Part shown: positions 15,729 to 24,445 of the stretch, in pieces
Layout of the letters: every line of letters begins with the position of its first letter
Position numbering within the stretch: position 1 is the first letter of the stretch
Assembly (NCBI RefSeq): GCF_007859325.1
Contig: NZ_VOHK01000001.1
Coordinates: 558,001-622,000, forward strand
Direction: 5' to 3'
From: Luteimonas marina
GTDB lineage: Bacteria; Pseudomonadota; Gammaproteobacteria; Xanthomonadales; Xanthomonadaceae
Length of the DNA stretch: 64,000 bases
Notes under the pieces: model-generated
What the model was told of the DNA's origin: nothing
Seen by the model: only the letters and a program-made list of their open reading frames with translations
The model's database searches: none
Position numbers and translations under genes: made by a program

Positions 15729-18296
15729 ATGTGCCGGTTGATCTCCATTGCGGTCCTGCTGCTGGCGTTTGCCGGTGCACCGGCGTTCGCCAACGATGCG
15801 CTGGAACCGCAGGTCAGGGACATCGAACGCCTCGGCGTCGTTGCGCACTGGACGGAATCGAACGCCAGGATCCAGGCGCTGTCGCCGCAGCTCGATGCCC
15901 TGAGTCCCGAGCAGCGCCATCGCGTGGAGTTCGTCCGCCTGCGCAGCCTCGGAATCGCAGGCAGCGAGTCGGAAGCGATCGAAGGCCTGGCCGAGCTGCT
16001 GCGCCAGGACATGCCGGCGGCGCTGCGCATCCGCGTCTATACGACGGCCATCAGCCTTGCCGCCAACGTCGAGGACTGGCCGCAGGCGTTCACCTGGCTC
16101 GAGGAGGGCTTGTCCTACCTGCCCGAGGCCCCGGAGGAATCGGCGCGGCTGCTCGGCGTCGCCAGCTACCTGCATACCTTCGTCGGCGAGAGTGGAAAGG
16201 CGCGGGAACTGGCGCTGCGCGGGTTCGAGCAGGTCGAGGCCGGGGACGATCCGCGGGCGCTGTGCTTCGCCGTGGGCGACGTGGCCCTGGCCGAAGAGTA
16301 CGCGCGCAATTTCCGCGAAGCCGAGGACTGGCGACGTCGCCAGATCGAGGCCTGTACCCGCGCCGGCGACCCGATCTTCATTGCCAGCGGCAAGGCCGGC
16401 GTCGGCAAGATGGCGGTCGTCCAGGGGCGTCCGGCCGAGGCACTGGACTGGGCCGGCCAGGCGATCGCGGATTTCGATGCCGGGGGCTACATCGCCGGCG
16501 CATGGGGCGCCAAACTCATCGTCGCGGAAAGCCTGATCGAGTCGAACCGGGAGCTCGACCGGGCCGAGGCGCTGCTGAGCGAGGCCCTGCGCTACTACCG
16601 CAACCAGAATGCCGAACTCGCCGTCGCCGAGACCGAGAACCTGCTGGCCAGGCTGGCCGAGCGCCGTGGCGACCTCGCCGCGTCGCTGTCCCACCTCCGG
16701 CAGGCCATGTCGGCGACGGAAGCGGCCGAACGCGATGCGCGCGAGCGCCAGCTCGCCTACCTGCAGGTCCAGTTCGACACCGGCATGAAGGAACAGCGGA
16801 TCGCGCTGCTCGAAGCGGAGAAGGAACTGGCCTCGCTGCAGGTCACCGCGACCCAGCGCCGGCAGTGGCTGCTCGCCGCCGGCATGGGCGGGCTGCTGCT
16901 CGCCGCGATCCTGCTCACGGTCCTGCTGCGCCGTTCGTTCCGCGAGCGCCGGCGCTACCGCTGGCTGTCCGAGCACGACGGCCTGACCCGCCTGTACAAC
17001 TACCAGCAGGTCCGCAGGCTCGGCGAGGCGGCGTTCGCGCAGGCGCGCAGGAGCGGGCGACCGTTCACCGCGATCGTCGCCGACATCGACCTGTTCAAGC
17101 AGGTCAACGACCGTCATGGCCACGCCGCGGGCGACGAGGCGCTGCGCTCGCTCGGCGCATGGATCAGCGAAACCATCGGCGGGCAGGGCATTGCCGGCCG
17201 CAGCGGCGGCGACGAGTTCACGATCCTGCTCGAGGCGGACGCGGCGGAAGCCGGCACGCTGCTGCAGCGCCTGCATGAGCGGATCGAACCGATCACGGTG
17301 TTCGGACAGACCTTCCGTTTCGACATCAGCTCGGGAATCTGCCAGGCCGGCGCGGAGACCGCGACGCTGGAGCAACTGGTCCACGAGGCCGACCAGGCCC
17401 TGTACCGCGCCAAGCATGAAGGCCGGAACCGCGTGGTCTGCGCGAACGACGCTGCCGCCGCGGCGGCACGGGGCGCCGGGCTGGTGGTGGTCGGCAGCGG
17501 CATCCAGTTCGGGCGCCACGCCAGCGAGCGCTGCCTGTCGGAGATCCGCGAAGCCGAGGTCGTGTTGTGCCTCGCCGATCCGTTCGCGCTGGCGATGATC
17601 CACCGCTTCCGCCCCGACGCGGTCAACCTCGGCGTGCATTACGCAACCGGCAAGGACCGGCGCCAGACCTATCGCGAGATCGATGCGGCGATCATGGCTG
17701 AAGTGCGCGCGGGCAAGCGGGTGTGCGCGGTGTTCTACGGCCACCCGGGCGTGTTCGCCGACGTGCCGCACAAGGTGGTGCAGAAGGCGCGCGCCGAAGG
17801 CATCCCGGCGCGCATGGAGCCGGGGATCTCCGCCGAAGCCTGCCTGTACGCGGACCTCGGCATCGATCCGGGCCGGCGCGGCGTGCAGTCGATGGAGGCG
17901 ACCCATTTCCTCGTCTACGACCGCCAGCCCGACACCGCCGGCCTGGTGCTGCTGTGGCAGGTGGCGCTGTCGGGCGACCTCTCGTGCACGCGCCTGCACG
18001 CCGAGCGCGACGGACTGCAGGCGCTGGTCGACAAGCTGCTGCGCTGGTATCCGCCCGGGCACGAGGTGATCCTCTACGAGGCGGAACGCCTGCCGATCGA
18101 AACCTACCGCGCCGACCGCCTGCCGCTGCGCGACCTGCCCACGGCCCGCTACGAGGAATACACCACGCTGGTCATCCCGCCGCTGGGCGAGCTGCGCGAC
18201 GTCCGGGGCCTCGGTTCCGGTGCGCGCGGGGAATGGCCCGGATCGGTCGAGGCCCGGGAGGAACCGCCGCTGATGAGCGGGGCGTCTTCCCGCTGA
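15729..18296 (+). CDS. TPR-TM-GGDEF protein fused to a borosin-type alpha-N-methyltransferase
   Basis: Residues 1-21 form a signal peptide. Residues 24-320 are helical TPR-like repeats, predicted periplasmic. Residues 320-375 are a coiled coil, and 380-398 one membrane span. Residues 408-570 are a GGDEF domain with DIDLFKQVND and intact GGDEF (493-497), but no RxxD inhibitory site. After an Ala-rich linker, residues 583-812 form a tetrapyrrole-methylase fold: GLVVVGSGIQF, RRQTY (R644, Y648), VFYGHPGVFADV and EPGISAEACLYADLGIDPG. Those motifs are diagnostic of OphMA/SonM N-methyltransferases. The enzyme would act in the cytoplasm on the precursor encoded immediately upstream. A TTG start at 15711 adds six residues. 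I know of no described protein with this fusion. Confidence 0.85.
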   Translation: MCRLISIAVLLLAFAGAPAFANDALEPQVRDIERLGVVAHWTESNARIQALSPQLDALSPEQRHRVEFVRLRSLGIAGSESEAIEGLAELLRQDMPAALRIRVYTTAISLAANVEDWPQAFTWLEEGLSYLPEAPEESARLLGVASYLHTFVGESGKARELALRGFEQVEAGDDPRALCFAVGDVALAEEYARNFREAEDWRRRQIEACTRAGDPIFIASGKAGVGKMAVVQGRPAEALDWAGQAIADFDAGGYIAGAWGAKLIVAESLIESNRELDRAEALLSEALRYYRNQNAELAVAETENLLARLAERRGDLAASLSHLRQAMSATEAAERDARERQLAYLQVQFDTGMKEQRIALLEAEKELASLQVTATQRRQWLLAAGMGGLLLAAILLTVLLRRSFRERRRYRWLSEHDGLTRLYNYQQVRRLGEAAFAQARRSGRPFTAIVADIDLFKQVNDRHGHAAGDEALRSLGAWISETIGGQGIAGRSGGDEFTILLEADAAEAGTLLQRLHERIEPITVFGQTFRFDISSGICQAGAETATLEQLVHEADQALYRAKHEGRNRVVCANDAAAAAARGAGLVVVGSGIQFGRHASERCLSEIREAEVVLCLADPFALAMIHRFRPDAVNLGVHYATGKDRRQTYREIDAAIMAEVRAGKRVCAVFYGHPGVFADVPHKVVQKARAEGIPARMEPGISAEACLYADLGIDPGRRGVQSMEATHFLVYDRQPDTAGLVLLWQVALSGDLSCTRLHAERDGLQALVDKLLRWYPPGHEVILYEAERLPIETYRADRLPLRDLPTARYEEYTTLVIPPLGELRDVRGLGSGARGEWPGSVEAREEPPLMSGASSR

Positions 18297-18413
18297 GGGA
18301 CGCCGGCCTTTCGCGGCGGCGGAGGGCGGCTGCGCCCGGCGCGACGCCGGTAGCCGGGGCAGGGCCGGGCGGGGATAGGGCGTCCACCATTCGCCTCCGG
18401 TTCTGCTAGCCTC

Positions 18414-18427
18414 TGGTAGCGCTAACA
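18414..18427 (+). promoter_or_regulatory. LacI-family operator-like palindrome
   Basis: TGGTAGCGCTAACA is a near-perfect 14-nt palindrome centred on AGCGCT, the standard form of LacI/GalR-family operators that control sugar genes in this group. It lies 58 nt before the beta-helix gene. No LacI gene is in the window. Confidence 0.5.
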
Positions 18428-18484
18428 TGCGGATGCTCGCCTGCCTTCGCGTGTTCCGCGTCCGGACCGTCCCTGGGAGGAACC

Positions 18485-20347
18485 ATGCCGATCTCGTCAC
18501 CTGCGCCCCTGGCGTATCGCCGTCTTGCGTCCCGCTGCCTGCGGATCGTCCTGCCCGTGCTGGGCCTGCTGCTGGCGGTCCCCGTCGCGGCGCAACCCTC
18601 GGGGGGGCCCTACGGGCCGATCCCGCAGTCCTACGAAGTACCGGACGCGGCGAACGTCTACTACGTCGCGCCCGACGGAAACGCCGATGCGCCCGGCACC
18701 GCGCTCGCCAGGCCCACCACCATCGAGTCCGCGATCGCGCGCGTGGTCACCGGCGACGCCATCGTGCTGCGCGGCGGCACCTACCGCGTCGGTGGATTGC
18801 AGCTCAACCAGGGCGTCACGCTGCAGCCCTGGCGCGACGAGCGGCCGGTGCTGAAGGGCACCCGGGTCGCGACCGGGTGGGAGGCACTGCGCGAAAACGT
18901 CTGGCGCACGAAGTGGTCGACCCTGTTCCCGGCGCAGCCGCTGGGCTGGTGGCGACGCGAGCGCGAGGGCATGCGCACGCCGCTGCATCGCTTCAACAAC
19001 GACATGGTGTTCGTCGACGGCAAGCTGCTGCAGTCCGCCGGCTGGGAAGGCGAACTCGACGAGACCTCGTTCTACATCGACTACGACAAGGGCTACGTCT
19101 ACCTCGGTGCCGATCCGGCGGGCAAGCTCGTCGAGATCACCGCCCACGACATCGCGCTGCACCGCCCGTCGCGGCCGGTGCACGGCAAGCCATCGGACGG
19201 CAAGGGGCCGACCATCCGCGGCCTCACCTTCACCCAGTACGCCTACCGCGCGATCGACATCGAGGGCGAGAAGCCCTCGACCACGGCCAACCAGGAGCCG
19301 ACCGACGATCCGGTGGGCGTGTCCGCCCGCGACGCGCACGGCAAGGCGGTGACGGGGACGACGCTGGAGCACGTCACCATCAGCTTCACCTCGCGCGTGG
19401 CCGGTTATTTCCGCGGCGACGGGCTCACGATCCGCAACTCGCTGGTGAGCGACACCGGCACCGAAGGCATCTACGTCATCGGTTCCTCGGACGTGCTGCT
19501 GGAGCGCAACATCGTCCGCCGCAACAACATCGAGAAGCTGACCGGCTACTTCCCGGCGGCGGTGAAGATCTTCAACCAGTCCCACGACGTGGTGGTGCGC
19601 GACAACCTGGTCATCGACCATCCCGATTCGAACGGCGTCTGGTACGACGTCGGCAACGTCGAGGGCGTGTTCGCCAACAATCATGTCGAAGGGACGCTGA
19701 TCGGCTTCTTCTTCGAGATCTCGAAGGGCGTGGTGGTGGCCGGCAACGTGTTCGTGGACAACGAGCAGGGCATCCGCGTGCTGAACAGTTCGGACGCACG
19801 CGTCTACCACAACACCTTCTTCAACTCGCCGGCGATGTTCGACCGCAACGAGCGCAGCGCTAGGGACGACCACTTCGGCTGGCACCCGCAGACCGGGCCG
19901 GACGTCGACGAGCGCGAGGGGCACGTGTTCGAGGGCAACCTGCTGGTCGCCGGCGCGGGCTTCGACAAGCCGCTGCTGCACTTCGACCAGCCCGCCGCGC
20001 TGTGCGGCACGGTGACCCGTCCGATGACGACGAAGGTCAACGGCAACGTCTACGTGCGCGCCGGCGCGGGCGACGCACCGCTCATCACCTGGAGCCCCGT
20101 CGCCGGAAAGAATTGCCTGGCGAACTTCGCGACGCTGGAGGCCTTCCGCAAGGCCACCGGGCTGGAAGCGCACGGCGTTGCATTGCCCGGTCACGACGGC
20201 ACGCTGTTCCGCAGCGTCGAACTGCGCCGCTTCGACCTGGCGCAGCGGCCGCAGGGCGTGCAGGAGGTCGTCGTCGCGCCGGAGGCGCTGAAGGCGCTTG
20301 GATGGAGTGGGGAAACCAGTTTGCCGGGGGCGTTTCCCTCGAATTGA
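18485..20347 (+). CDS. secreted right-handed beta-helix protein (polysaccharide lyase-like)
   Basis: The 620-residue protein has a signal peptide (cleavage near VPVAAQ). YYVAPDGNADAPGTALARPT, the DUF1565-like opening of parallel beta-helix enzymes, leads into coils such as GTYRVGGLQLNQGVTL. Repeats of the type 'xxIRNSLVSDTGTEGIYV', 'VLLERNIVRRNN' and 'VVVRDNLVIDHPDSNGVWYD' fill residues 250-450. This is the fold of polysaccharide lyases and epimerases. A good GGGAGG site precedes ATG 18485 and a LacI-type operator lies upstream, so carbohydrate-dependent control is likely. The substrate is not deducible. Confidence 0.8.
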   Translation: MPISSPAPLAYRRLASRCLRIVLPVLGLLLAVPVAAQPSGGPYGPIPQSYEVPDAANVYYVAPDGNADAPGTALARPTTIESAIARVVTGDAIVLRGGTYRVGGLQLNQGVTLQPWRDERPVLKGTRVATGWEALRENVWRTKWSTLFPAQPLGWWRREREGMRTPLHRFNNDMVFVDGKLLQSAGWEGELDETSFYIDYDKGYVYLGADPAGKLVEITAHDIALHRPSRPVHGKPSDGKGPTIRGLTFTQYAYRAIDIEGEKPSTTANQEPTDDPVGVSARDAHGKAVTGTTLEHVTISFTSRVAGYFRGDGLTIRNSLVSDTGTEGIYVIGSSDVLLERNIVRRNNIEKLTGYFPAAVKIFNQSHDVVVRDNLVIDHPDSNGVWYDVGNVEGVFANNHVEGTLIGFFFEISKGVVVAGNVFVDNEQGIRVLNSSDARVYHNTFFNSPAMFDRNERSARDDHFGWHPQTGPDVDEREGHVFEGNLLVAGAGFDKPLLHFDQPAALCGTVTRPMTTKVNGNVYVRAGAGDAPLITWSPVAGKNCLANFATLEAFRKATGLEAHGVALPGHDGTLFRSVELRRFDLAQRPQGVQEVVVAPEALKALGWSGETSLPGAFPSN

Positions 20348-20445
20348 GACCGGAGGCGGCGGGCAGGGAGTTCTGAAAAAAAGGTTCTTCTCCCAAGTGA
20401 GGGAACGATCCGGAGAAGAGCCCCGTCATTTCACGCGACGAAGTT

Positions 20446-20513
20446 GTCATTTCGGCCGCAGGGAGAAATCTGCAGTCCGGGAAGGGCAGATTTCTCCCTG
20501 CGGTCGAAATGAC
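20446..20513 (+). repeat. GTCATTTCG/CGAAATGAC palindrome
   Basis: The arms (GTCATTTCGGCCGCAGGGAG and complement) enclose a short loop. It lies between the convergent beta-helix and transposase genes. Confidence 0.8.
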
Positions 20514-20557
20514 AAGTCTGGGATCTTCCTGGTAGTTCTCAGAAGCCGACACCGGGA

Positions 20558-21280
20558 TCAGGGCGAGCTTTCTTCGCACGCCGCGGGCTGGCCGGGCGAC
20601 TTGCATGGCCGGCCCATCCGCCCCGGGCCAGCCGTGCCTCCGAGCTGCGTTCCGACTGCGCGACGAATCGGTTCCGGCGCATACAACTGCTGGCGCTGCA
20701 GGTGCAGGCGGATGGCGTCGGTTTCCGCCGGGTCGATGGCTTCCCCCAGCAGGTCGCGCCATGCGCGCTGGCGCGTCGGCGGGTCGTGGCCGAGCGCCAG
20801 CCAGGCGCGATGGGGATGGACCAGCGGATCGGGTTCGGCGAGCGTGGCGGCGCGATGGCTGGACCAACGGTAGTCGCCGGGATCGGCCACCATGCGCGCG
20901 CGCAGCGGGTTGAGTTCGATATGGCGCTGGCAGCGCAGGACGTAGCCGTCGTCGATGACCGGGCAGGCCTTGTAGCGACCCTCCCACAGCGTGCCCGTGC
21001 GGGAGTAGCGATCGTTGACGTAGCGGACGTAGACGCGTCCCAGCGCCTGCATCAGGCGGCCGACCTGGCCCGGCGCCATCGGCGTCACCAGCAGGTGGAC
21101 GTGGTTGTCCATCAGCACGTAGGCGTGCACGGTGCAGTACTCGCGGCGGGCGATGTCGCGCAGGTCCTGCAGGTAGCGGATGCGGTCGACGTCGGCGAAG
21201 AAGCAGGGCTGGCGGTCATTGCGGCGCTGGACGATGTGCTGCGCGATGCCGGGCAGGTCGATGCGGGGTGGGCGGGGCAT
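20558..21280 (-). CDS. REP-associated tyrosine transposase (RAYT, Y1/IS200-like)
   Basis: The 240-residue protein begins MPRPPRIDLPGIAQHIVQRR. It contains YCTVHAYVLMDNHVHLLVTP with the HUH pair (HVHLL), then LMQALGRVYVRYVNDRYSRTGTLWEGRYKA carrying the catalytic Tyr region. RHIELNPLRARMV, DYRWSSHRA and a C-terminal domain follow. All key elements of RAYT proteins are present, so it may be active. These enzymes are domesticated single-copy transposases that spread REP palindromes. A GGTCAGGGTGGACTTT-like motif sits upstream at about 21365-21395. Confidence 0.9.
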   Translation of the reverse strand: MPRPPRIDLPGIAQHIVQRRNDRQPCFFADVDRIRYLQDLRDIARREYCTVHAYVLMDNHVHLLVTPMAPGQVGRLMQALGRVYVRYVNDRYSRTGTLWEGRYKACPVIDDGYVLRCQRHIELNPLRARMVADPGDYRWSSHRAATLAEPDPLVHPHRAWLALGHDPPTRQRAWRDLLGEAIDPAETDAIRLHLQRQQLYAPEPIRRAVGTQLGGTAGPGRMGRPCKSPGQPAACEESSP

Positions 21281-21478
21281 GATCGCGTCCTTGCGATGGG
21301 TGCGGATCGAGCATGCAGGCGGGTGGAGAACGCCGCGATCCGGCAAAGACGCAGGCGGTCGTAGGAAAAGTCCACCCTGACCGCGTTTTTCCCCGGCCTT
21401 TTGCGCGCAGGGACGATCGCGTGAAGCTGCCGTGGTGGTGGGCCACTACAATCACGCCTCCTTCCGGCAGGCGCGACG

Positions 21479-22027
21479 ATGGCTCCCAATGCGACGATCT
21501 ACAAGGTGGAGCTGCAGGTCAGCGACCTGGACCGGCACTACTACGCCGGGCACAACCTGACCCTGGCGCAGCATCCGTCGGAGACCCCCGGCCGGCTGAT
21601 GGTGCGCCTGGTCGCGTTCGCGCTGTTCGCGGACGAGCGGCTGGAATTCGGGCGCGGCCTGAGCAGCGAAGAGGAACCCGATCTCTGGCAGCGCGACTAC
21701 ACCGGCGACATCGAGCGCTGGATCGACCTCGGGCAACCGGACGAAAGCCGGATCCGCAAGGCCTGCGGGCGCGCGCGGCAGGTGGCGGTGGTGAGCTACA
21801 GCGGTGGTAGCGCAGAGATCTGGTGGAACAGGAACGCGGCGGCGCTGGCGCGGCTGAAGAACCTGACGGTGATCGACATCGCCCCCGATTCAGTGGAGGC
21901 CGTGGTCGGGCTGCTCGAGCGCGGCATGCGCCTGACCGCGATGATCCAGGACGGCGAGCTGCAGCTGATGAGCGAGCGCGCGAATGTCGCCTTGACGCCG
22001 CGCGTGCGGATGGCGCCGGCGGATTGA
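21479..22027 (+). CDS. yaeQ: YaeQ family protein
   Basis: The 182-residue protein opens MAPNATIYKVELQVSDLDRH and contains HYYAGHNLTLAQHPSETPGR, RLVAFALFADERLEFGRGLS and DLWQRDYTGDIERWIDLGQP. It ends LQLMSERANVALTP. All are signatures of YaeQ, a PD-(D/E)xK nuclease-like fold conserved in gammaproteobacteria. The biochemical role is unsettled; older reports tie it to transcription antitermination phenotypes. Length matches the family. The downstream acyltransferase starts 4 nt later and may be co-transcribed. Confidence 0.93.
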   Translation: MAPNATIYKVELQVSDLDRHYYAGHNLTLAQHPSETPGRLMVRLVAFALFADERLEFGRGLSSEEEPDLWQRDYTGDIERWIDLGQPDESRIRKACGRARQVAVVSYSGGSAEIWWNRNAAALARLKNLTVIDIAPDSVEAVVGLLERGMRLTAMIQDGELQLMSERANVALTPRVRMAPAD

Positions 22028-22030
22028 CGG

Positions 22031-23320
22031 ATGACGACGCCGACCCCCGTGCGCGATCCGTACCCCGACGCGCTGCGCGCCTGCGCGCTGCTGGTGGTGG
22101 TGCTCGGGCACTGGATCGCCACCTTGCCGCGCATGGCCGGTGGGCAACTGGTGGACACCGACCACCTGCTGGCGGTGTGGGACGCCGCCGGCTTCCTCAC
22201 CTGGGTGGTGCAGGTGGTGCCGCTGTTCGTGTTCGTCTCGGCAGCCGTCAGCGCCGACGGCGTCGCGCGGCGGCTTGCGGCGGGCGAACAGAAGCAGTGG
22301 TGGGCGGCGCGTGCGTTGGGGCTGGCGCGGCCGACGGTGACCTATCTCGCGGTACTGGTGGCGCTTGCCGGTATCGCGTGGCTGCTGGGCGGGCGCCTGC
22401 TCGGCGTGTTCAACCAGTCGCTCACGATCCACCTGTGGTTCCTGCTGATGCTGCTGACGGTGCAGGCGCTGCTGCCGTGGTGCCTGCGCGTGGATGCGCG
22501 CTTCGGCCTGGGCGCGGTGCTGGGCATGGTGGCCGTGGCCGCGCTGCTGGACGCGGTGCGCGCGGGCGTGTCCTCGCCCGAGGACCTGCGCTGGATCGGC
22601 GCCCGCGTCGCGGAGCGGCCGGCGGGGATCGCCTGGCTGAACATGCTGGTCGTGTGGCTGCTCCCGCAGCAGCTCGGCATCGCATGGAAGCGCGGGCGCT
22701 TCCGCGGTGCGGGGGCGGGCGCGGGATTCCTCGCGCTGGGCGCGCTTTGGCTGGTGCTGGCGATGGGCAGTGGCTATCCGGTGGCGATGGTCGGCGTGGC
22801 GCTGGCCGGCAACAACATGCTGCCGCCGACGCTGGCGCTGGTCGGCGTGATGTGGCTGCAGGTGGGTGCGGTGCTGCTGTTCGAGCCGCTGGCCAGGCGC
22901 CTGCTGGCCGGCCGTACGCTGGCGCGCGCGATCACGGTGCTCGGTGCGCTCGGCATGCCGCTGTACCTGTGGCACAAGCTGGCCGAACTGCCCGCGGCCT
23001 GGCTGGGCGAGAAGCTCGGGCTGCCGATCGACGCCGGCGTGCCGGGCGAACCGGGATTCTGGCTGGGGCGCGCAGGCTGGATCGCGCTGTGCCTGCTGAT
23101 GGTGACGCCGGTGATCGCACTGGTGGTGCGCTTCGAGCTGCGGCGCGATCGCGAGGTGCCGGTGACCGACCGGCGCCTGCGCATCGTCGTGGGCGGCGTC
23201 GCGCTCTACGTCGGGTTGGCCGCCGCGCTGGCGTGGGGCGTCTGGCCGGGTGCGGTGCTCGGCCTGGCGGCCGTTTCGATGGCGTCGTGGCAGCTTCGCA
23301 GGCGCTCGGGTGCGCTGTAG
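22031..23320 (+). CDS. acyltransferase-3 family integral membrane protein
   Basis: The 429-residue protein has about ten membrane segments. It opens DPYPDALRACALLVVVLGHW, the conserved RxxA-H-W start of acyltransferase_3 (NodX/OafA/OpgC) proteins. PLFVFVSAAVSADG, HLWFLLMLLTVQ and PLYLWHKLAELP follow. Such enzymes move acyl groups onto extracytoplasmic sugars or lipids. No polysaccharide gene cluster is next to it. The gene directly follows yaeQ. Confidence 0.85.
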   Translation: MTTPTPVRDPYPDALRACALLVVVLGHWIATLPRMAGGQLVDTDHLLAVWDAAGFLTWVVQVVPLFVFVSAAVSADGVARRLAAGEQKQWWAARALGLARPTVTYLAVLVALAGIAWLLGGRLLGVFNQSLTIHLWFLLMLLTVQALLPWCLRVDARFGLGAVLGMVAVAALLDAVRAGVSSPEDLRWIGARVAERPAGIAWLNMLVVWLLPQQLGIAWKRGRFRGAGAGAGFLALGALWLVLAMGSGYPVAMVGVALAGNNMLPPTLALVGVMWLQVGAVLLFEPLARRLLAGRTLARAITVLGALGMPLYLWHKLAELPAAWLGEKLGLPIDAGVPGEPGFWLGRAGWIALCLLMVTPVIALVVRFELRRDREVPVTDRRLRIVVGGVALYVGLAAALAWGVWPGAVLGLAAVSMASWQLRRRSGAL

Positions 23321-23389
23321 AAGCCGCTCCTGCAGCTGTGTTCTGATCGCAGCGGGCGATCACGCGGGGCAGGGTAGACTTTCGCCTCG

Positions 23390-24244
23390 ATGACTCACGC
23401 GCTGTCCGCCATCTCCATGTCGCGATTGCTGCTGACTTGCCTGTTGTTCGCGCTTGGCGCCCCGCATTCCGCAGCTGCGGAGCAGACGCTGCGGGTGATG
23501 AGCTTCAACGTGCGCGTGCCGGTGGAGTCCGATGGTCCCGATCGCTGGGAAGCGCGGCGCGAGCTGATGGTCCGCACGATCCGCGACGCGCGGCCGGACC
23601 TGCTCGGCACCCAGGAACTGGTCAAGGCGCAGGGCGACTATCTCGCGCAGCGGTTGCCGGAATACGCCTGGTTCGGTTCCGGACGGCGCGGCGGCAGCGA
23701 GGACGAGCACATGGGCGTGTTCTACCGGCGCGATGCGCTGCGCCTGCTCGAATCCGGCGATTTCTGGCTGTCGGACACGCCGGAGGTACCGGGCAGCATC
23801 AGCTGGGGCAACCTGTATCCGCGCATGGTCACCTGGGGCCTGTTCGAGCGCCGCGCGGACGGGCGCCGCGTCTACCTGTTCAACACGCACCTGCCGTATC
23901 GCGAGGAAGACGGCGCGGTGCGGGTGCGTTCCGTGGCGTTGATCCTGCAGCGGCTGGCGACGCTGCCGCCCGACGTGCCGGTGATCCTCGTCGGCGACTT
24001 CAACGATGTTCCCGACAGTCCGGCGTATCGCGCGCTGGCCGACACGCTCGGCGATGCCTGGCGGGAGGCGCCACGGCGGCAAGGTCCCGACGGCACCTTC
24101 CACGGCTTCGGCGGCCACGCGGAGAAGCGGATCGACTGGATGTTCCACCGCGGCCTGCAGCCGCGGCACGCACGTACGTTGACCGACCATGCGGACGGGC
24201 GCTATCCCTCGGATCATTTCCCGGTCATGGTGGAATTCGACTGA
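23390..24244 (+). CDS. secreted endonuclease/exonuclease/phosphatase family protein
   Basis: The 284-residue protein has a signal peptide (second Met at residue 10, cleavage near HSAAA). EEP-fold motifs are complete: LRVMSFNVR, LLGTQELVKAQ (metal-binding Glu), YLFNTHLPYREE, VPVILVGDFNDVPDS (catalytic Asp-x-Asn) and YPSDHFPVMVEF (Ser-Asp-His). EEP enzymes hydrolyse phosphodiesters in nucleic acids, phospholipids or sugar phosphates; the exported form suggests a nutritional or lipid role. Substrate unassigned. Confidence 0.88.
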   Translation: MTHALSAISMSRLLLTCLLFALGAPHSAAAEQTLRVMSFNVRVPVESDGPDRWEARRELMVRTIRDARPDLLGTQELVKAQGDYLAQRLPEYAWFGSGRRGGSEDEHMGVFYRRDALRLLESGDFWLSDTPEVPGSISWGNLYPRMVTWGLFERRADGRRVYLFNTHLPYREEDGAVRVRSVALILQRLATLPPDVPVILVGDFNDVPDSPAYRALADTLGDAWREAPRRQGPDGTFHGFGGHAEKRIDWMFHRGLQPRHARTLTDHADGRYPSDHFPVMVEFD

Positions 24245-24309
24245 GCCGGACACGTGCGTGGCACGCGCGTCATGCGTCCGTTCGTGCGACCCATAGCCGG
24301 ATTTCGATG

Positions 24310-24334
24310 CAAACCGGCGATGAACGCCGGTTTG
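24310..24334 (+). repeat. 10-bp perfect inverted repeat upstream of slyD
   Basis: CAAACCGGCG and CGCCGGTTTG are separated by ATGAA. No T-run follows on either strand, so it is not a standard terminator. It could be an operator or RNA hairpin in front of slyD. Confidence 0.45.
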
Positions 24335-24445
24335 CGCGCGCGCCGTGCAGTCGCTATGGTGGTCCCGCATTCGTCTTTCGCACCGTGGATCCGCCGGTGC
24401 CTCCTCGAATCCCTTCCCCCTTCATCCAGTCCAAGGAGACCCTCC

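Noticed and set aside
24310..24334. Rho-independent terminator after the EEP-family gene
   Set aside because: The stem is perfect but no T-run follows on either strand, so I recorded it only as an inverted repeat.
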